The notes under the pieces were generated by a model. It did not search any database and was not told the DNA's origin. It saw only the letters and a program-made list of their open reading frames with translations. A stretch of 64,000 nucleotides of DNA from Myxococcaceae bacterium. Its GTDB lineage: Bacteria > Myxococcota_A > Polyangia > Polyangiales > Ga0077539. Location of the stretch: positions 1 to 64,000 of the forward strand of contig SCUS01000081.1 in NCBI GenBank assembly GCA_004297725.1, in the 5' to 3' direction. The position numbers were made by a program, and so were the translations under genes. Every line of letters starts with the position of its first letter. Positions within the stretch are counted from its first letter, which is position 1. This document shows, one piece after another, positions 49,912 to 59,035 of this stretch.

Positions 49912-50523
49912 TCACCAGTCGATGGGCAGCACCATCAGGTAGCGGTCGTGCGCGTGCGCGGCCGCCGCCAGGGGGAGCGGCTGCGTCACCCGTCGCACGC
50001 AGGCCACGACCGTCCCGGCGTTGGCGACGGTGCTCGAGGGCCCGCCCCACGAGCGCACGAATCCCGTGGAGAACCGCAGGTCCATGATGAACGCGAGGCG
50101 GCCGTGCCCCCGGGCGCAGCCGGCGATCTCGGCGGCCTTCGACGCGAAGTGGTCGTCGATCGCCTGGAGCCGGTCGCACGTGGCGCCGGGCAGCACCGCG
50201 GGGTTGTTGGCGTCCCAGCAGCGCGACACCGCGGAGGGAGCGAAGCGCACGGCCCCTTCGGCCGCCGCGGGAGCACCGGCCTCCGCCGGCTCCGAGGGCT
50301 CGACCGCCTCGGGGGCCCCGCCCGCGTCGACCTGCGCGGCGGAGGGTGCGGCGGAGGGTGCGGCGACGCGGACGCCCGAGTCGGGGCCGAGCGGCGGCGC
50401 CTGCGGCACGGTCGTGGCGGGCGCGAAGAGCACCATGCCGCCCGCAAAGACCACCACGAAGCCCGCCAGGAGGGAGGCGAGCGCGACGATGGCGACGGTT
50501 CGTGAGCTGAAGGTCTCTGGCAC
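49912..50523 (-). CDS. Membrane-anchored exported protein, unknown
   Basis: 203 aa. One N-terminal membrane segment (IVALASLLAGFVVVFAGGMVLF) is followed by a Pro/Ala/Glu-rich linker. A C-terminal domain (about 100-203) has four cysteines (SRCWDANN, GATCDRL, IAGCARG, VVACVRR) and a beta-strand RLAFIMDLRFSTGFVRSWGG. The shape resembles the AgmX/TonB-like C-terminal domains of myxobacteria, but I cannot assign it. It is convergent with serC, 4 nt apart. Confidence 0.65.
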   Translation of the reverse strand: MPETFSSRTVAIVALASLLAGFVVVFAGGMVLFAPATTVPQAPPLGPDSGVRVAAPSAAPSAAQVDAGGAPEAVEPSEPAEAGAPAAAEGAVRFAPSAVSRCWDANNPAVLPGATCDRLQAIDDHFASKAAEIAGCARGHGRLAFIMDLRFSTGFVRSWGGPSSTVANAGTVVACVRRVTQPLPLAAAAHAHDRYLMVLPIDW

Positions 50524-50575
50524 CGGAAACCCGTAGCGCTCTACCCGGAAACCCGAGCGCGACGCAACGCGTGGA

Positions 50576-52564
50576 TCATGGATCGACCACCGCGAGCGCG
50601 CCGACCTCGACGAGGAAATAGAGCTCGCGCAGCGCGTCGACGGTGGTGACCCGGCGCTCCTGCGAGGTGCGGGCGATGAGCCGGGTCAGCGTGGGCGTGG
50701 ACTCCGCGCCGGCCAGGAGCTCGGCGCCGAGCGGGGTGATGGCGAGCACCGTCGACGGGGCCGCGGGGCCTGTCTTGACGCTGCGGTCGAGCGCGTGGAC
50801 GAAGTGCGCGACCGGGTCTTCGAGCGCCGCGGCGCCCGCGCGCAGCACCTCCGAGGGCTCGAGGGTGAGCGGCAGCGCGCCGGGGGGAGGGAGCACCCCG
50901 CGGAAGAACCGGAGCGTGCCCCGGCGCCAGCGGAAGAGCTCGGTGAAGCGCTCTCGCGCGAGCTGGTCGGTGCGCTGCGCGAGCAGGGTCTCGTCGACGA
51001 GCCCGAGCTGCACCAGGGCGGTCGAGAGGTTGCTGTTGAAGCGCGACATCATCGCGAGGGCCATGTCGAGCTCGCCGCGGTTGAGCAGGCCCCGCTGCAC
51101 CAGGTACTCGCCGATGGACTCGCCGGGCAGGTTGCTCGTGTAGTGCGTCGGCCGACCCTTGAAGAGGTAGATCTCCTTACGGGCGGGCGAGGCCTCGGCG
51201 ACCAGCATCCCCGACTCGTCGGCGAGCACCAGCTTGGCGAGCGCGTGCAGGAAGGTGCAGGTCGGCATCGCGTCGGCCCAGTCGGCCTGCGCCTCGGCCA
51301 CCTCCGAGGTGGTCTCCGAGCGCACGACGAGGTGCGGCGCGAGCTCGGCCCAGTCCTCGGCGCGCTGGGATGATCCGTCGGGGGCGAGCAGCAGGTCGCG
51401 GCCCGTGAGCCGCCCCACGGCGGCCTGCTCGACGAGGCGCGCGAAGGTGAAGCGCCCTCGCGGCTCTCCGGACTCGGAGACGACCTCGTAGAAGAGCAGC
51501 GGCACCTCGCGGGTGCGCTCGGCCTCCAGCGACTCGCCGTAGTGCGAGCGGGCGGAGATGGGCGTCGGCGAGTGGTTGGGGTGCACCTCGGTGGACGGTC
51601 GCCGGGACGGGGGCTGCACGGAGCGGGCGGCGGTGCGGGCCCACTGCACCAGCGCGGCGAGCAGGGGACGCGACTCCACCGGATCGCCCGCGTAGGGCTC
51701 GAGCGCCACGATGAACTCCGCGGCCGTCTGGTAGCGGTCGGCGGGAGAGCGGGCGAGCGCGCGGAAGACCACGGACACCAGGCCCGCCGGGTGGTCGCTC
51801 AGCACCTCGCGCAGCCCCTCGAGCTGCGCGTCGCGGGCGGAGAGCAGCGCGGCGGCCTCGGGCGGGGTGACGAACACCTGGCGCCCGGTGAGGAGCTCGG
51901 CCAGCACGACCCCGGCGGCGTAGAGGTCCGCGCGGCCGTCGACCGACATCCCCAGAAGCTGCTCCGGGGCCATGTAGGGGACCTTGCCCCGCTGCAGCCG
52001 CAGCGCGGCCACCGCGGCGGCGGGCGTCCCGGCCGGGCCCGGCGGGTTGGAGCCCCGCATGGTCATCGCGAGCCCGAAGTCACCGAGCTTCACCGATCCG
52101 TCGACGGAGAGCAGCACGTTGCTCGGGGAGACGTCGCGGTGGAGCAGCCCCACACCGTCGAGGTTGAGCCGGTGGATGTGGCCGAGCCCGGTGAGCAGCT
52201 CTCGCACCGCGTGGCAGGCGAGCGGCGCCTCCATGCGCCGCTGGGTCTGCTGGAGCGCTCGGATGAGGGAGGCCAGGTCGACCCCCTCGACGTACTCCAT
52301 GGCCAGGAAGGGCTCGTCGTCGTCGCCGTGGCACTCGAGCACCGCGACCACGTTGGGGTGGGCGGCGGCGGTCGCGAGCGCGGCCTCGCTGCGGAGCAGG
52401 GCGCGCCAGGCGGGGTCGCGGACGTTGCGCGGGTCGAGCAGCTTCAGGACCACGGGGCGCCCGGACGCGTCGACCGCGAGGTGCACCTCGCTCATGCCGC
52501 CCACCGCAAGGCGTTCGCCGAGCGTATACGGTCCGATGTGCGATCCCGCGGGCCTGATGGTCAC
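50576..52564 (-). CDS. Ser/Thr protein kinase with GYF-like and DUF4388-type C-terminal domains
   Basis: 662 aa from GTG 52564 with AGGAAGG about 8 nt upstream. The kinase domain (12-285) has RLAVGGMSEVHLAV, VLKLL, HRDVSPSNVLL, DFGLA and PYMAPEQLLG. VSPSN in place of LKPEN is common in myxobacterial kinases and leaves the catalytic Asp and Asn intact. After a linker, about 360-420 is a GYF_2-like segment (FYEVVSESGEPRGRFTFARLVE). The C-terminal 220 residues match DUF4388/PATAN-type regions (GEYLVQRGLLNRGELDMALAM). No membrane helix is seen, so it is cytoplasmic. It is divergent from the AAA/TPR gene. Confidence 0.9.
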   Translation of the reverse strand: MTIRPAGSHIGPYTLGERLAVGGMSEVHLAVDASGRPVVLKLLDPRNVRDPAWRALLRSEAALATAAAHPNVVAVLECHGDDDEPFLAMEYVEGVDLASLIRALQQTQRRMEAPLACHAVRELLTGLGHIHRLNLDGVGLLHRDVSPSNVLLSVDGSVKLGDFGLAMTMRGSNPPGPAGTPAAAVAALRLQRGKVPYMAPEQLLGMSVDGRADLYAAGVVLAELLTGRQVFVTPPEAAALLSARDAQLEGLREVLSDHPAGLVSVVFRALARSPADRYQTAAEFIVALEPYAGDPVESRPLLAALVQWARTAARSVQPPSRRPSTEVHPNHSPTPISARSHYGESLEAERTREVPLLFYEVVSESGEPRGRFTFARLVEQAAVGRLTGRDLLLAPDGSSQRAEDWAELAPHLVVRSETTSEVAEAQADWADAMPTCTFLHALAKLVLADESGMLVAEASPARKEIYLFKGRPTHYTSNLPGESIGEYLVQRGLLNRGELDMALAMMSRFNSNLSTALVQLGLVDETLLAQRTDQLARERFTELFRWRRGTLRFFRGVLPPPGALPLTLEPSEVLRAGAAALEDPVAHFVHALDRSVKTGPAAPSTVLAITPLGAELLAGAESTPTLTRLIARTSQERRVTTVDALRELYFLVEVGALAVVDP

Positions 52565-52743
52565 CAGCGCTGCCTTCCTGGGTTCGACTGGTACCCCACC
52601 GCGAGACGCGATCGCAATGGAACGTTGGCCCCTCCGCGACGCGCATCGAGCCCGGTGGTGCGACCGCGCGGCCAGACAGCGTATAACCCCCCCTTGGCAC
52701 CGTCACCCCTCCGTCCAGCAGCCCCGATTTCAAGGAATTCCCG

Positions 52744-55503
52744 ATGAGCGACCCAGGGTCCAAGCGCCCCCCCGACGACCACCTGCCGATCGGCAGGGCC
52801 CCCTTCATCGGCCGCGTGGCCGAGCGCGCCGCGGTGAAATCCGCCGTGCAGCGGGCCGTGCGAGAGGCGCGCTGCGAGGTGGTCACCCTCGTCGGGGCCG
52901 CCGGGGTCGGGAAGAGCCGCTTCGTCGACGAGCTGGTGGCCGACCTCGCCGTCGACCAGCCGATGCTCCGCGTCTACCGGGGCGCGGCCCGCGAAGACCG
53001 CGGGGCCCACGCGGCCATCGCGACGATCCTCCGGTCGCGCTTCGCCCTGCACGAGGGCAGCGACGCCCACGCCCAGGCCAACGAGGTCTGCGCCCAGGTG
53101 ATGGACCTCTTCGGCGACCGCCGGGTCGACGAGATCCTGCACTTCCTCGGGGTCTTCCTGGGCATGCGCTTCGGCGCCACGCTGCTCGCGGAGGCCTTCC
53201 TCGAAGACCCTCGCGCCTCCGAGCACGTCGCCCGCGCGGTGCTCCGCAGGCTCTTCGAGGTCGACGCGCAGCGCAGCCCGCTGCTGCTCGTCTTCGAGGA
53301 CGTGCACCTCGCCGGCGCCGACGGCATCCGCCTGCTGCGCAGCCTGATCGAGGGCCTGCGCGCGGCGCCCATCACGGTGCTCTTCACCACCCGCCCCGAG
53401 CTCCTGGCGACGGCCCACGATTTCTGCGCCACCCCCGCTGGCCGCCACCTGCGCGTCGACCTCGCGCCCCTCGACGAGGGCGAGTCGACGGTGATGGCCC
53501 GGGCGCTGCTCTCGACCATCGAGAACGTCCCCGGCGAGCTGGTGCGCAAGGCCGTCTCGCTGGGCGGCGGCAACCCCCTGCTCATCCGGCAGATCGTACG
53601 GATCTACTTCGACCAGGGGGTGATCGCCGTCGACGACGAGGGCATCGCGACCATCGACCTCGACCGGCTGGAGCGCATCTCGCTGCCCATGTCCGTGGAG
53701 GACGCGGCCACCACGCGCATCGCGGCGCTCTCCCCCTCGGAGGTGGAGCTCCTGAAGTGGGCGGCGATGATGGGCAGGGTGTTCTGGGTGGGCGGCCTGG
53801 TGGTGCTGGGTCGCACGGGCAAGGAGCCGCCGGCGCTCTGGGGCGGCGGGGAGGACCTCGCGCTCCAGTACCGCGACACGCTGAAGGGCCTGGTCGACCG
53901 CGGCTACGTGGCGCGGGTGAACGGCCCGACGGACACCGGCGACGAGGCGTACTCCTTCAAGGACGACCTCGACCGCGAGCGCCTCTCGGCGCTGGTCCCC
54001 TCGGAGGACGCCGAGCAGCTCCACCTGGTGCTGGCGGAGTGGCTGGAGTTTCGCCTGGTCCATCGAGGCGAGGAGCAGCTCGACCTGCTGGCGCGGCAGT
54101 ACGAGCGCGGCCGCCGACCGCTGCGCGCGGCGCGGTGCTACCTGACCAGCGCCGACCTCGCCCGCGAGCGCTACGCCAACCAGAAGGCCCTCGAGCACTA
54201 CGAGCTCGGCCTCTCGATGCTGGGCGAGCACGACATCGGGCTGCGCCTCGACGCGCACCACCACCTGGGCGACGTGCTGGCGCTGCTCGGCCGCGGCGAC
54301 GAGGCCCTCGCGCACTTCCAGAAGATGCTGCGCCTCGCGTACCGGCTCGACCTCAAGGCCAAGGGCGGCGCGGCGCACAACCGCATCGGTCGGCTCTACC
54401 GCGACGCGGGCAAGCTCGACGACTGCATGCGGCACCTGGGCACCGCGCTCGCCCTGTTCGAGGCGGCGGGCGACGAGAAGGGCATCGCGGCGAGCTTCGA
54501 CGACATCGGCAAGACGCACTGGCTGCGCGGTGCCTACGAGACGGCGCTGCGCTTCCTGCAGGACGGGCTGCAGCGCCGCGAGGCGCAGGGCGACAAGCGC
54601 TCCATCGCCCTCTCCTGGAACAACATCGGCCTGGTCTTCCAGGACAGCGGGCAATACAAGGCCGCGTATGACGCCCTGGTGAAGGCGCGCGACCTGCGGC
54701 GCGAGGCGGGCGACCTGCCGGGGCTGGTGGTGACGCTCAACAACCTCGGGACGATCCACTCCGACCGCGGCGAGGACCACGAGGCCATCACCATCTGGAA
54801 GCAGGCGCTGGAGCTGGCCCACGAGGTGGGCGACCGGCGGCGTCAGGCGGTGCTGCTGCTCAACGTGGGCGAGGCCCGCTACCGGATGCGCGACGCCGAG
54901 GAGGCGCTTCGCATCCTCACGGAGGTCGAGCTGCACTGTCAGGAGCTGGGCGACCGGCTGCTGCTCGCCGAGGCGCGGCGGGGGCTCGGCAAGGCGTACT
55001 TCCTCAACAACGACCTCGCCACCGCGCGGCGCTACCTGGAGAACGCGCTGGAGCTGTTCGAGCAGGTGCGCTCCAAGGTGCACGTCGGCATCGCGCAGCG
55101 CTCGCTCGCCGAGGTGCTCGCGGCCTACGGCGCGGAGTCCGAGGAGGGCAAGCGGGCCGAGTCGCTCTTCCGCAAGTCGCTCGCCGCCTTCGAGGCCCTC
55201 GGCGCGGAGCTGGAGCTGGCCCGCACCGCGCGCACCTTCGCGGACTTCCTCAGCACCTCGCCCGCGGGCGTCGTGCCCGAGAGCGCCTTCGCCGAGGCCG
55301 AGTCGATGCGGGTGCGCTCGGACGAGATCTACGCGCGGCTGCACCACGACACCGCCACCGCGGGCCGCGACCGGAGCATCCGCGGCGGGACCACCGACCC
55401 GGGCATCCAGCGCGTCGACCTCGGTCCGCCGAGCGGGCGAGAGCGGGAGCGCGACGACACCCCCCCGGACGGCGTCCCCTCGCCGGGAGCGCGCGGCCGT
55501 TGA
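52744..55503 (+). CDS. AAA ATPase with TPR repeats (kinase-associated regulator type)
   Basis: 919 aa from ATG 52744. The N-terminal AAA_16-type ATPase has FIGRVAERAAV, Walker A GAAGVGKSR (about 53-61) and Walker B LLLVFEDVH. The C-terminal half is about ten TPRs (ALEHYELGLSMLGE, SWNNIGLVFQDSGQYKAAYDAL, TLNNLGTIHSDRGEDHEAI). Such proteins are often fused to kinases in myxobacteria; here the kinase is the separate divergent gene. The stop overlaps the next start (TTGA). A WTAC-N8-GTAW site lies at 54654. Confidence 0.88.
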   Translation: MSDPGSKRPPDDHLPIGRAPFIGRVAERAAVKSAVQRAVREARCEVVTLVGAAGVGKSRFVDELVADLAVDQPMLRVYRGAAREDRGAHAAIATILRSRFALHEGSDAHAQANEVCAQVMDLFGDRRVDEILHFLGVFLGMRFGATLLAEAFLEDPRASEHVARAVLRRLFEVDAQRSPLLLVFEDVHLAGADGIRLLRSLIEGLRAAPITVLFTTRPELLATAHDFCATPAGRHLRVDLAPLDEGESTVMARALLSTIENVPGELVRKAVSLGGGNPLLIRQIVRIYFDQGVIAVDDEGIATIDLDRLERISLPMSVEDAATTRIAALSPSEVELLKWAAMMGRVFWVGGLVVLGRTGKEPPALWGGGEDLALQYRDTLKGLVDRGYVARVNGPTDTGDEAYSFKDDLDRERLSALVPSEDAEQLHLVLAEWLEFRLVHRGEEQLDLLARQYERGRRPLRAARCYLTSADLARERYANQKALEHYELGLSMLGEHDIGLRLDAHHHLGDVLALLGRGDEALAHFQKMLRLAYRLDLKAKGGAAHNRIGRLYRDAGKLDDCMRHLGTALALFEAAGDEKGIAASFDDIGKTHWLRGAYETALRFLQDGLQRREAQGDKRSIALSWNNIGLVFQDSGQYKAAYDALVKARDLRREAGDLPGLVVTLNNLGTIHSDRGEDHEAITIWKQALELAHEVGDRRRQAVLLLNVGEARYRMRDAEEALRILTEVELHCQELGDRLLLAEARRGLGKAYFLNNDLATARRYLENALELFEQVRSKVHVGIAQRSLAEVLAAYGAESEEGKRAESLFRKSLAAFEALGAELELARTARTFADFLSTSPAGVVPESAFAEAESMRVRSDEIYARLHHDTATAGRDRSIRGGTTDPGIQRVDLGPPSGRERERDDTPPDGVPSPGARGR
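54654..54669. other. WTAC-N8-GTAW site 10
   Basis: ATAC-AAGGCCGC-GTAT, in the AAA/TPR gene; codons CAA TAC AAG GCC GCG TAT. Confidence 0.75.
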
Positions 55504-56765
55504 GCGGGCGGGTGGTGCGGTCCGAGGTGGACCCGGCGGCGATCCCTGCGCCCGCGAGGGAGATCTGCGCGGCGCTTCGGGCCGACGGGCACGGCGCGTG
55601 GGTGGTGGGCGGCTGCGTGCGCGACCACCTCCTCGGGCGCGCGGTGTCCGACTGGGACCTCTGCACCAGCGCGCGACCCGAGCGGGTGATTCGGCTCTTC
55701 CCCCGGACGATCCCCACGGGCATCGCGCACGGTACCGTGACCGTGGTGCGCGACCACGAGCACTTCGAGGTCACCACGCTGCGCGGCGACGGGGACTACA
55801 CCGACGGCCGCCGCCCGGACGCGGTGCGCTTCCTCGACGACATCGCCGACGACCTCGCGCGCCGGGACTTCACCGTCAACGCCATCGCGTACGACCCGAT
55901 CTCCGGCGTGCTGGTCGACCCCCACGGGGGCCTCGACGACCTGCGCCGCGGACTGCTCCGCGCCGTGGGCGACCCCGCCCTGCGCTTCGGCGAGGACGGC
56001 CTGCGGGTGCTGCGCGGCGCGCGCTTCACCGCCTCGCTGGGCTTCGACCTGGAGCCCGCCACCGAGGCGGCGATCCCCGGGGCGCTCCACGTGCTGCGAC
56101 GCGTGTCGCCGGAGCGGGTGCGCGAGGAGTGGCTCAAGGCCCTCAAGGCCCCGGCGCCGTCTCGGGCCTTCGCGGTGATGGCGCGCACCGGCATCCTCGC
56201 GGTCAACATTCCGGCGCTTACCGCGCCGAGTAAAGACCCCGCCGGGTGGGAGCGCTCGCTCCGCGCCGTCGACGCGTGCCCTCCGCCGTCGACCTCGCGC
56301 CTCGCGGCGCTGCTGCACACCGTGGAGGCCCCGCTGCTGGAGGCGTGGCTGAAGATGACGAAGTTCTCCAACGACGAGCGGGCCGCGGTGATGACGCTGC
56401 GCCGCGCGCTGCCCCTCGGAGCGCCCGGCGGGTGGAGCGACGCGGAGGTCCGCCGGTGGCTGCGCAAGGTGGGGCGCGGCGCAGCGAAGGAGGTGCTCGA
56501 CGTCGCCGCCTCGCTGGAGGACGAGGACTCGCTGGAGGGCCTGCGCGCCCGGGTGGAGGCCGCCCTCGCGGCGGGCGTCCCGCTCTCCGTGGCCGAGCTC
56601 GCGATCGACGGCAACGCGGTGATGGCGGCGCTGGGGATGGCCCCCTCGCGGGCGCTGGGGACGCTGCTCTCGGGACTGCTCGAGCGGGTGCTCGACGACC
56701 CCTCGCGCAACACCCCGGAGGCGTTGATGGAGCTCGCCCGCGAGGCGCACGCCCCCCCTCGCTGA
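55500..56765 (+). CDS. CCA tRNA nucleotidyltransferase/poly(A) polymerase family
   Basis: 421 aa from TTG 55500, coupled to the upstream gene. Head and neck motifs: WVVGGCVRDHLLG (nucleotide-binding G-G-x-V-R-D), SDWDLCTSARPE (catalytic Asp pair D-x-D), TVVRDHEHFEVTTLR, RRDFTVNAIAYDP and FGEDGLRVLRGARFTASLGF. It adds CCA to tRNA 3' ends or polyadenylates RNA; class II enzymes of the two kinds are hard to separate from sequence. A WTAC-N8-GTAW site at 56218 forces CTT, AGT and AAA codons. Confidence 0.92.
   Translation: MSGRVVRSEVDPAAIPAPAREICAALRADGHGAWVVGGCVRDHLLGRAVSDWDLCTSARPERVIRLFPRTIPTGIAHGTVTVVRDHEHFEVTTLRGDGDYTDGRRPDAVRFLDDIADDLARRDFTVNAIAYDPISGVLVDPHGGLDDLRRGLLRAVGDPALRFGEDGLRVLRGARFTASLGFDLEPATEAAIPGALHVLRRVSPERVREEWLKALKAPAPSRAFAVMARTGILAVNIPALTAPSKDPAGWERSLRAVDACPPPSTSRLAALLHTVEAPLLEAWLKMTKFSNDERAAVMTLRRALPLGAPGGWSDAEVRRWLRKVGRGAAKEVLDVAASLEDEDSLEGLRARVEAALAAGVPLSVAELAIDGNAVMAALGMAPSRALGTLLSGLLERVLDDPSRNTPEALMELAREAHAPPR
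56218..56233. other. WTAC-N8-GTAW site 11
   Basis: TTAC-CGCGCCGA-GTAA, in the CCA-family gene; codons CTT ACC GCG CCG AGT AAA. Confidence 0.75.
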
Positions 56766-56852
56766 GCGACCGTACGGAGGACTGATCCCCGCGGTTGTGG
56801 GGGCGGATTGGTCGTTGCCTTCGCACGGAAGGTTCCATACCGTGGGCCGACC

Positions 56853-58226
56853 ATGAGGGAAGGTCGAAGCCACGGTCGGGCGAGGTGGATCGGCGCGCTC
56901 GCGCTGCTCAGCGGATGCGGGCTGGGAAACCCCGATCTGGTGTTCTCGGGGGATGTCGGCGCGGACGTTCCCGTCGTCGATGTCCCAGTCGATGTGCCCG
57001 GGGACGCAGGGATGGACGTCCCGATGGACGTGCCCGTCGATGTCCCGGTCGATGTTCCAGTCGACGTCCCGGTCGATGTCCCGGTCGATGTTCCCGTCGA
57101 CGTGCCGGTCGATGTTCCCGTCGACGTGCCGGTCGATGTCCCGATGGATGTCCCGATGGATGTCCCGATGGACATCCCGATGGACGTGCCGGTCGATGTC
57201 CCGGTGGATGTTCCCGTCGATGTCCCGGTGGACATCCCCATCGACGTTCCCGTGGACATCCCCGTGGACGTTCCTGTCGACGTCCCGGTCGATGTCCCGG
57301 TGGACGTTCCCCCCGTGTGTCCGGCCGGTCAGACCCGCTGCGGGACGACCTGCTTCGACCTCGCGACGAACGTCAACCACTGCGGCGCCTGCGACACCGC
57401 GTGCTCCTTTCCCAACGCCGTCGCGGGGTGCGCTGCCCGCGCGTGCGTGATCGCGTCGTGCAACCCGGGTCGCGGCAACTGCGACGGGACGGCCAGCAAC
57501 GGCTGCGAGACCGACACCTCGACCTCCAACGCGCACTGCGGGGCCTGCGGCACCTCCTGCGGGAGCGACCGGCTCTGCAGCGCCGGGGCGTGCCGTCTGC
57601 CGCGCGACTGCCGGGAGCTGCACACGCTCAACCCCTCGCTGCCGAGCGGCGAGTACATGGTCGACCTCGACGGGGCAGGGGCAGGGGCCGCGACCACCGT
57701 CCGCTGCGACATGACCACCGACGGCGGCGGCTGGACCCTCGTGTTCGACTCGGGCACCTCCAACTTCAACCAGGCCGGCGTGCCCTGGACGCGCGCAGAC
57801 GTCGCCGCGGCCCTGGTGACCCCCGGGCTCGCCACGACGACGCTCGTCGCCTTCCGTGATGCCTCCTTCGCGCTGCTCCCCTCGCTCTTCCGCGTGAGCT
57901 TCGCGATCCCCGCGGGGTGGCGCACCGCCGCGCCGCTCGCCGTGAGCAGCGTCGACGTGCCCGTGATGGTCTCCTTCGACGGCGGCGGTCCGCTGCTGCG
58001 CACGCTCCGCCATGGCTACGGTGGCTTCCTCGACAACTGCGCCGGCGCCTGGGGCGTGGGCGGCAACTTCGGGCGCTTCTGCATCACGCCCTCCCCGGCG
58101 CCCTTCTACACGGCCTTCGGCGTCGGCGCCGCGGACCGATGCGTCACCAGCGACGTGTCCTGGAACGCGCTCGGCACCGCCGGTGAGTGCGGCGCCTCGC
58201 GACGCTTCACCCTCTATATCCGCTGA
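56853..58226 (+). CDS. Cysteine-rich lipoprotein with long Val-Asp-Val-Pro stalk and fibrinogen-like tip
   Basis: 457 aa from ATG 56853; a further in-frame ATG at 56808 is less likely. The lipoprotein signal ends ALALLSGC. Residues 38-153 are about 29 tetrapeptides of Val/Met-Asp-Val/Ile-Pro. Two Cys modules (CGACDTACSFPNAVAGC; CETDTSTSNAHCGACGTSC) follow. The tip begins RDCRELHTLNPSLPSGEYMVD with VRCDMTTDGGGWTLV, a fibrinogen-like domain related to the one at 35437-37686. The stalk should extend the tip away from the membrane. The repeat may vary in length. Confidence 0.87.
   Translation: MREGRSHGRARWIGALALLSGCGLGNPDLVFSGDVGADVPVVDVPVDVPGDAGMDVPMDVPVDVPVDVPVDVPVDVPVDVPVDVPVDVPVDVPVDVPMDVPMDVPMDIPMDVPVDVPVDVPVDVPVDIPIDVPVDIPVDVPVDVPVDVPVDVPPVCPAGQTRCGTTCFDLATNVNHCGACDTACSFPNAVAGCAARACVIASCNPGRGNCDGTASNGCETDTSTSNAHCGACGTSCGSDRLCSAGACRLPRDCRELHTLNPSLPSGEYMVDLDGAGAGAATTVRCDMTTDGGGWTLVFDSGTSNFNQAGVPWTRADVAAALVTPGLATTTLVAFRDASFALLPSLFRVSFAIPAGWRTAAPLAVSSVDVPVMVSFDGGGPLLRTLRHGYGGFLDNCAGAWGVGGNFGRFCITPSPAPFYTAFGVGAADRCVTSDVSWNALGTAGECGASRRFTLYIR
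56964..57311. repeat. 12-bp tandem repeat encoding Val-Asp-Val-Pro
   Basis: Imperfect 12-nt units of the form GTCGATGTCCCG or GTGGACGTTCCC run for 348 nt. Third positions vary between units while the peptide is kept, so selection acts on the protein. One short interruption (Gly-Asp-Ala-Gly) is near the start. Confidence 0.9.
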
Positions 58227-58287
58227 CGCGCGAGCGCGGCGTCTCGACGCGTCGCGTGAACGGTGTTACCTGACCGCCGCACCTGCC

Positions 58288-59019
58288 ATGGGCTGGATCG
58301 ACCTGCACTGCCATCCCCTCCCGGGCATCGACGACGGCGCCCGTACGGCGGAAGACGGCGCGGCCCTGCTCGCGGGGCTTCACGGCCTCGGCTTCGAGAC
58401 CGTGGTCGCCACGCCCCACGTCCGAAGCGGCGTGTGGGACAACCGGCTGGAGAGCCGCGCCGCCGCGCACGCGCTGCTCGAGGCCATGCTGGCCGAGGCC
58501 CGTCGCCGCGGAGAGACCCTCCCTGCGCTGCTCCTCGCGGGCGAGCACATGTTCGATGACGTCTTCCACGACCTCTTGCGCAAGGGCGAGGCGCTGACCT
58601 ACCCGGGCGGCGGCGCGGCGCTGGTGGAGTTCGCCTACGACAGCATCCCGATGCGGGTGGAGCTGCAGCTCTGGCGCATGGCCAAGACGGTGCGCCCGGT
58701 GCTCGCGCACCCCGAGCGGTACACGCCGGTGCAGCAGTCCGATGACAAGCTCGACGAGCTCGTCGGCGCGGGCGCCTGGCTGCTGCTCGACCTGATGTCC
58801 CTGGTGGGCGCGTACGGCCGCCGGGCGCAGGCTGCGGCGGAGCGCATCCTCGCGGCGGGCAAGTACACGGCGGCGTGCTCCGACGCGCACAAGGCCTCGG
58901 ACGTCCCGGTGGTGGCGCAGGGCATCGCGGCGCTCCGCGCGGCGAAGGGTGAGGCGGAGGTGCGGCGCCTGCTGATCGACGGCCCCGCGAAGATCCTGGC
59001 GGCGGCGGGGCGGGCGTAG
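58288..59019 (+). CDS. CpsB/CapC-type tyrosine phosphatase (PHP domain)
   Basis: 243 aa from ATG 58288. The PHP metal-site motifs are present: DLHCHPLPGIDDGA (H-x-H), VVATPHV, LAGEHMF, RPVLAHPERY and ACSDAHKA. This is the manganese-dependent tyrosine phosphatase family that controls capsule or exopolysaccharide export through BY-kinases. It is followed 16 nt later by a flippase-like membrane protein, but no capsule kinase is adjacent. The start is set by family length. Confidence 0.88.
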   Translation: MGWIDLHCHPLPGIDDGARTAEDGAALLAGLHGLGFETVVATPHVRSGVWDNRLESRAAAHALLEAMLAEARRRGETLPALLLAGEHMFDDVFHDLLRKGEALTYPGGGAALVEFAYDSIPMRVELQLWRMAKTVRPVLAHPERYTPVQQSDDKLDELVGAGAWLLLDLMSLVGAYGRRAQAAAERILAAGKYTAACSDAHKASDVPVVAQGIAALRAAKGEAEVRRLLIDGPAKILAAAGRA

Positions 59020-59035
59020 AGGCACGAGCGAACGA

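Noticed and set aside
56964..57311. Regular repeat array as a possible CRISPR
   Set aside because: Units are 12 nt with no spacers, in frame, and code for a repeated peptide.
55329..58013. 894-codon minus-strand frame rich in His-Arg-Asp repeats
   Set aside because: It mirrors the CCA-family gene and the Val-Asp-Val-Pro tract; no start, signal or domain supports it.
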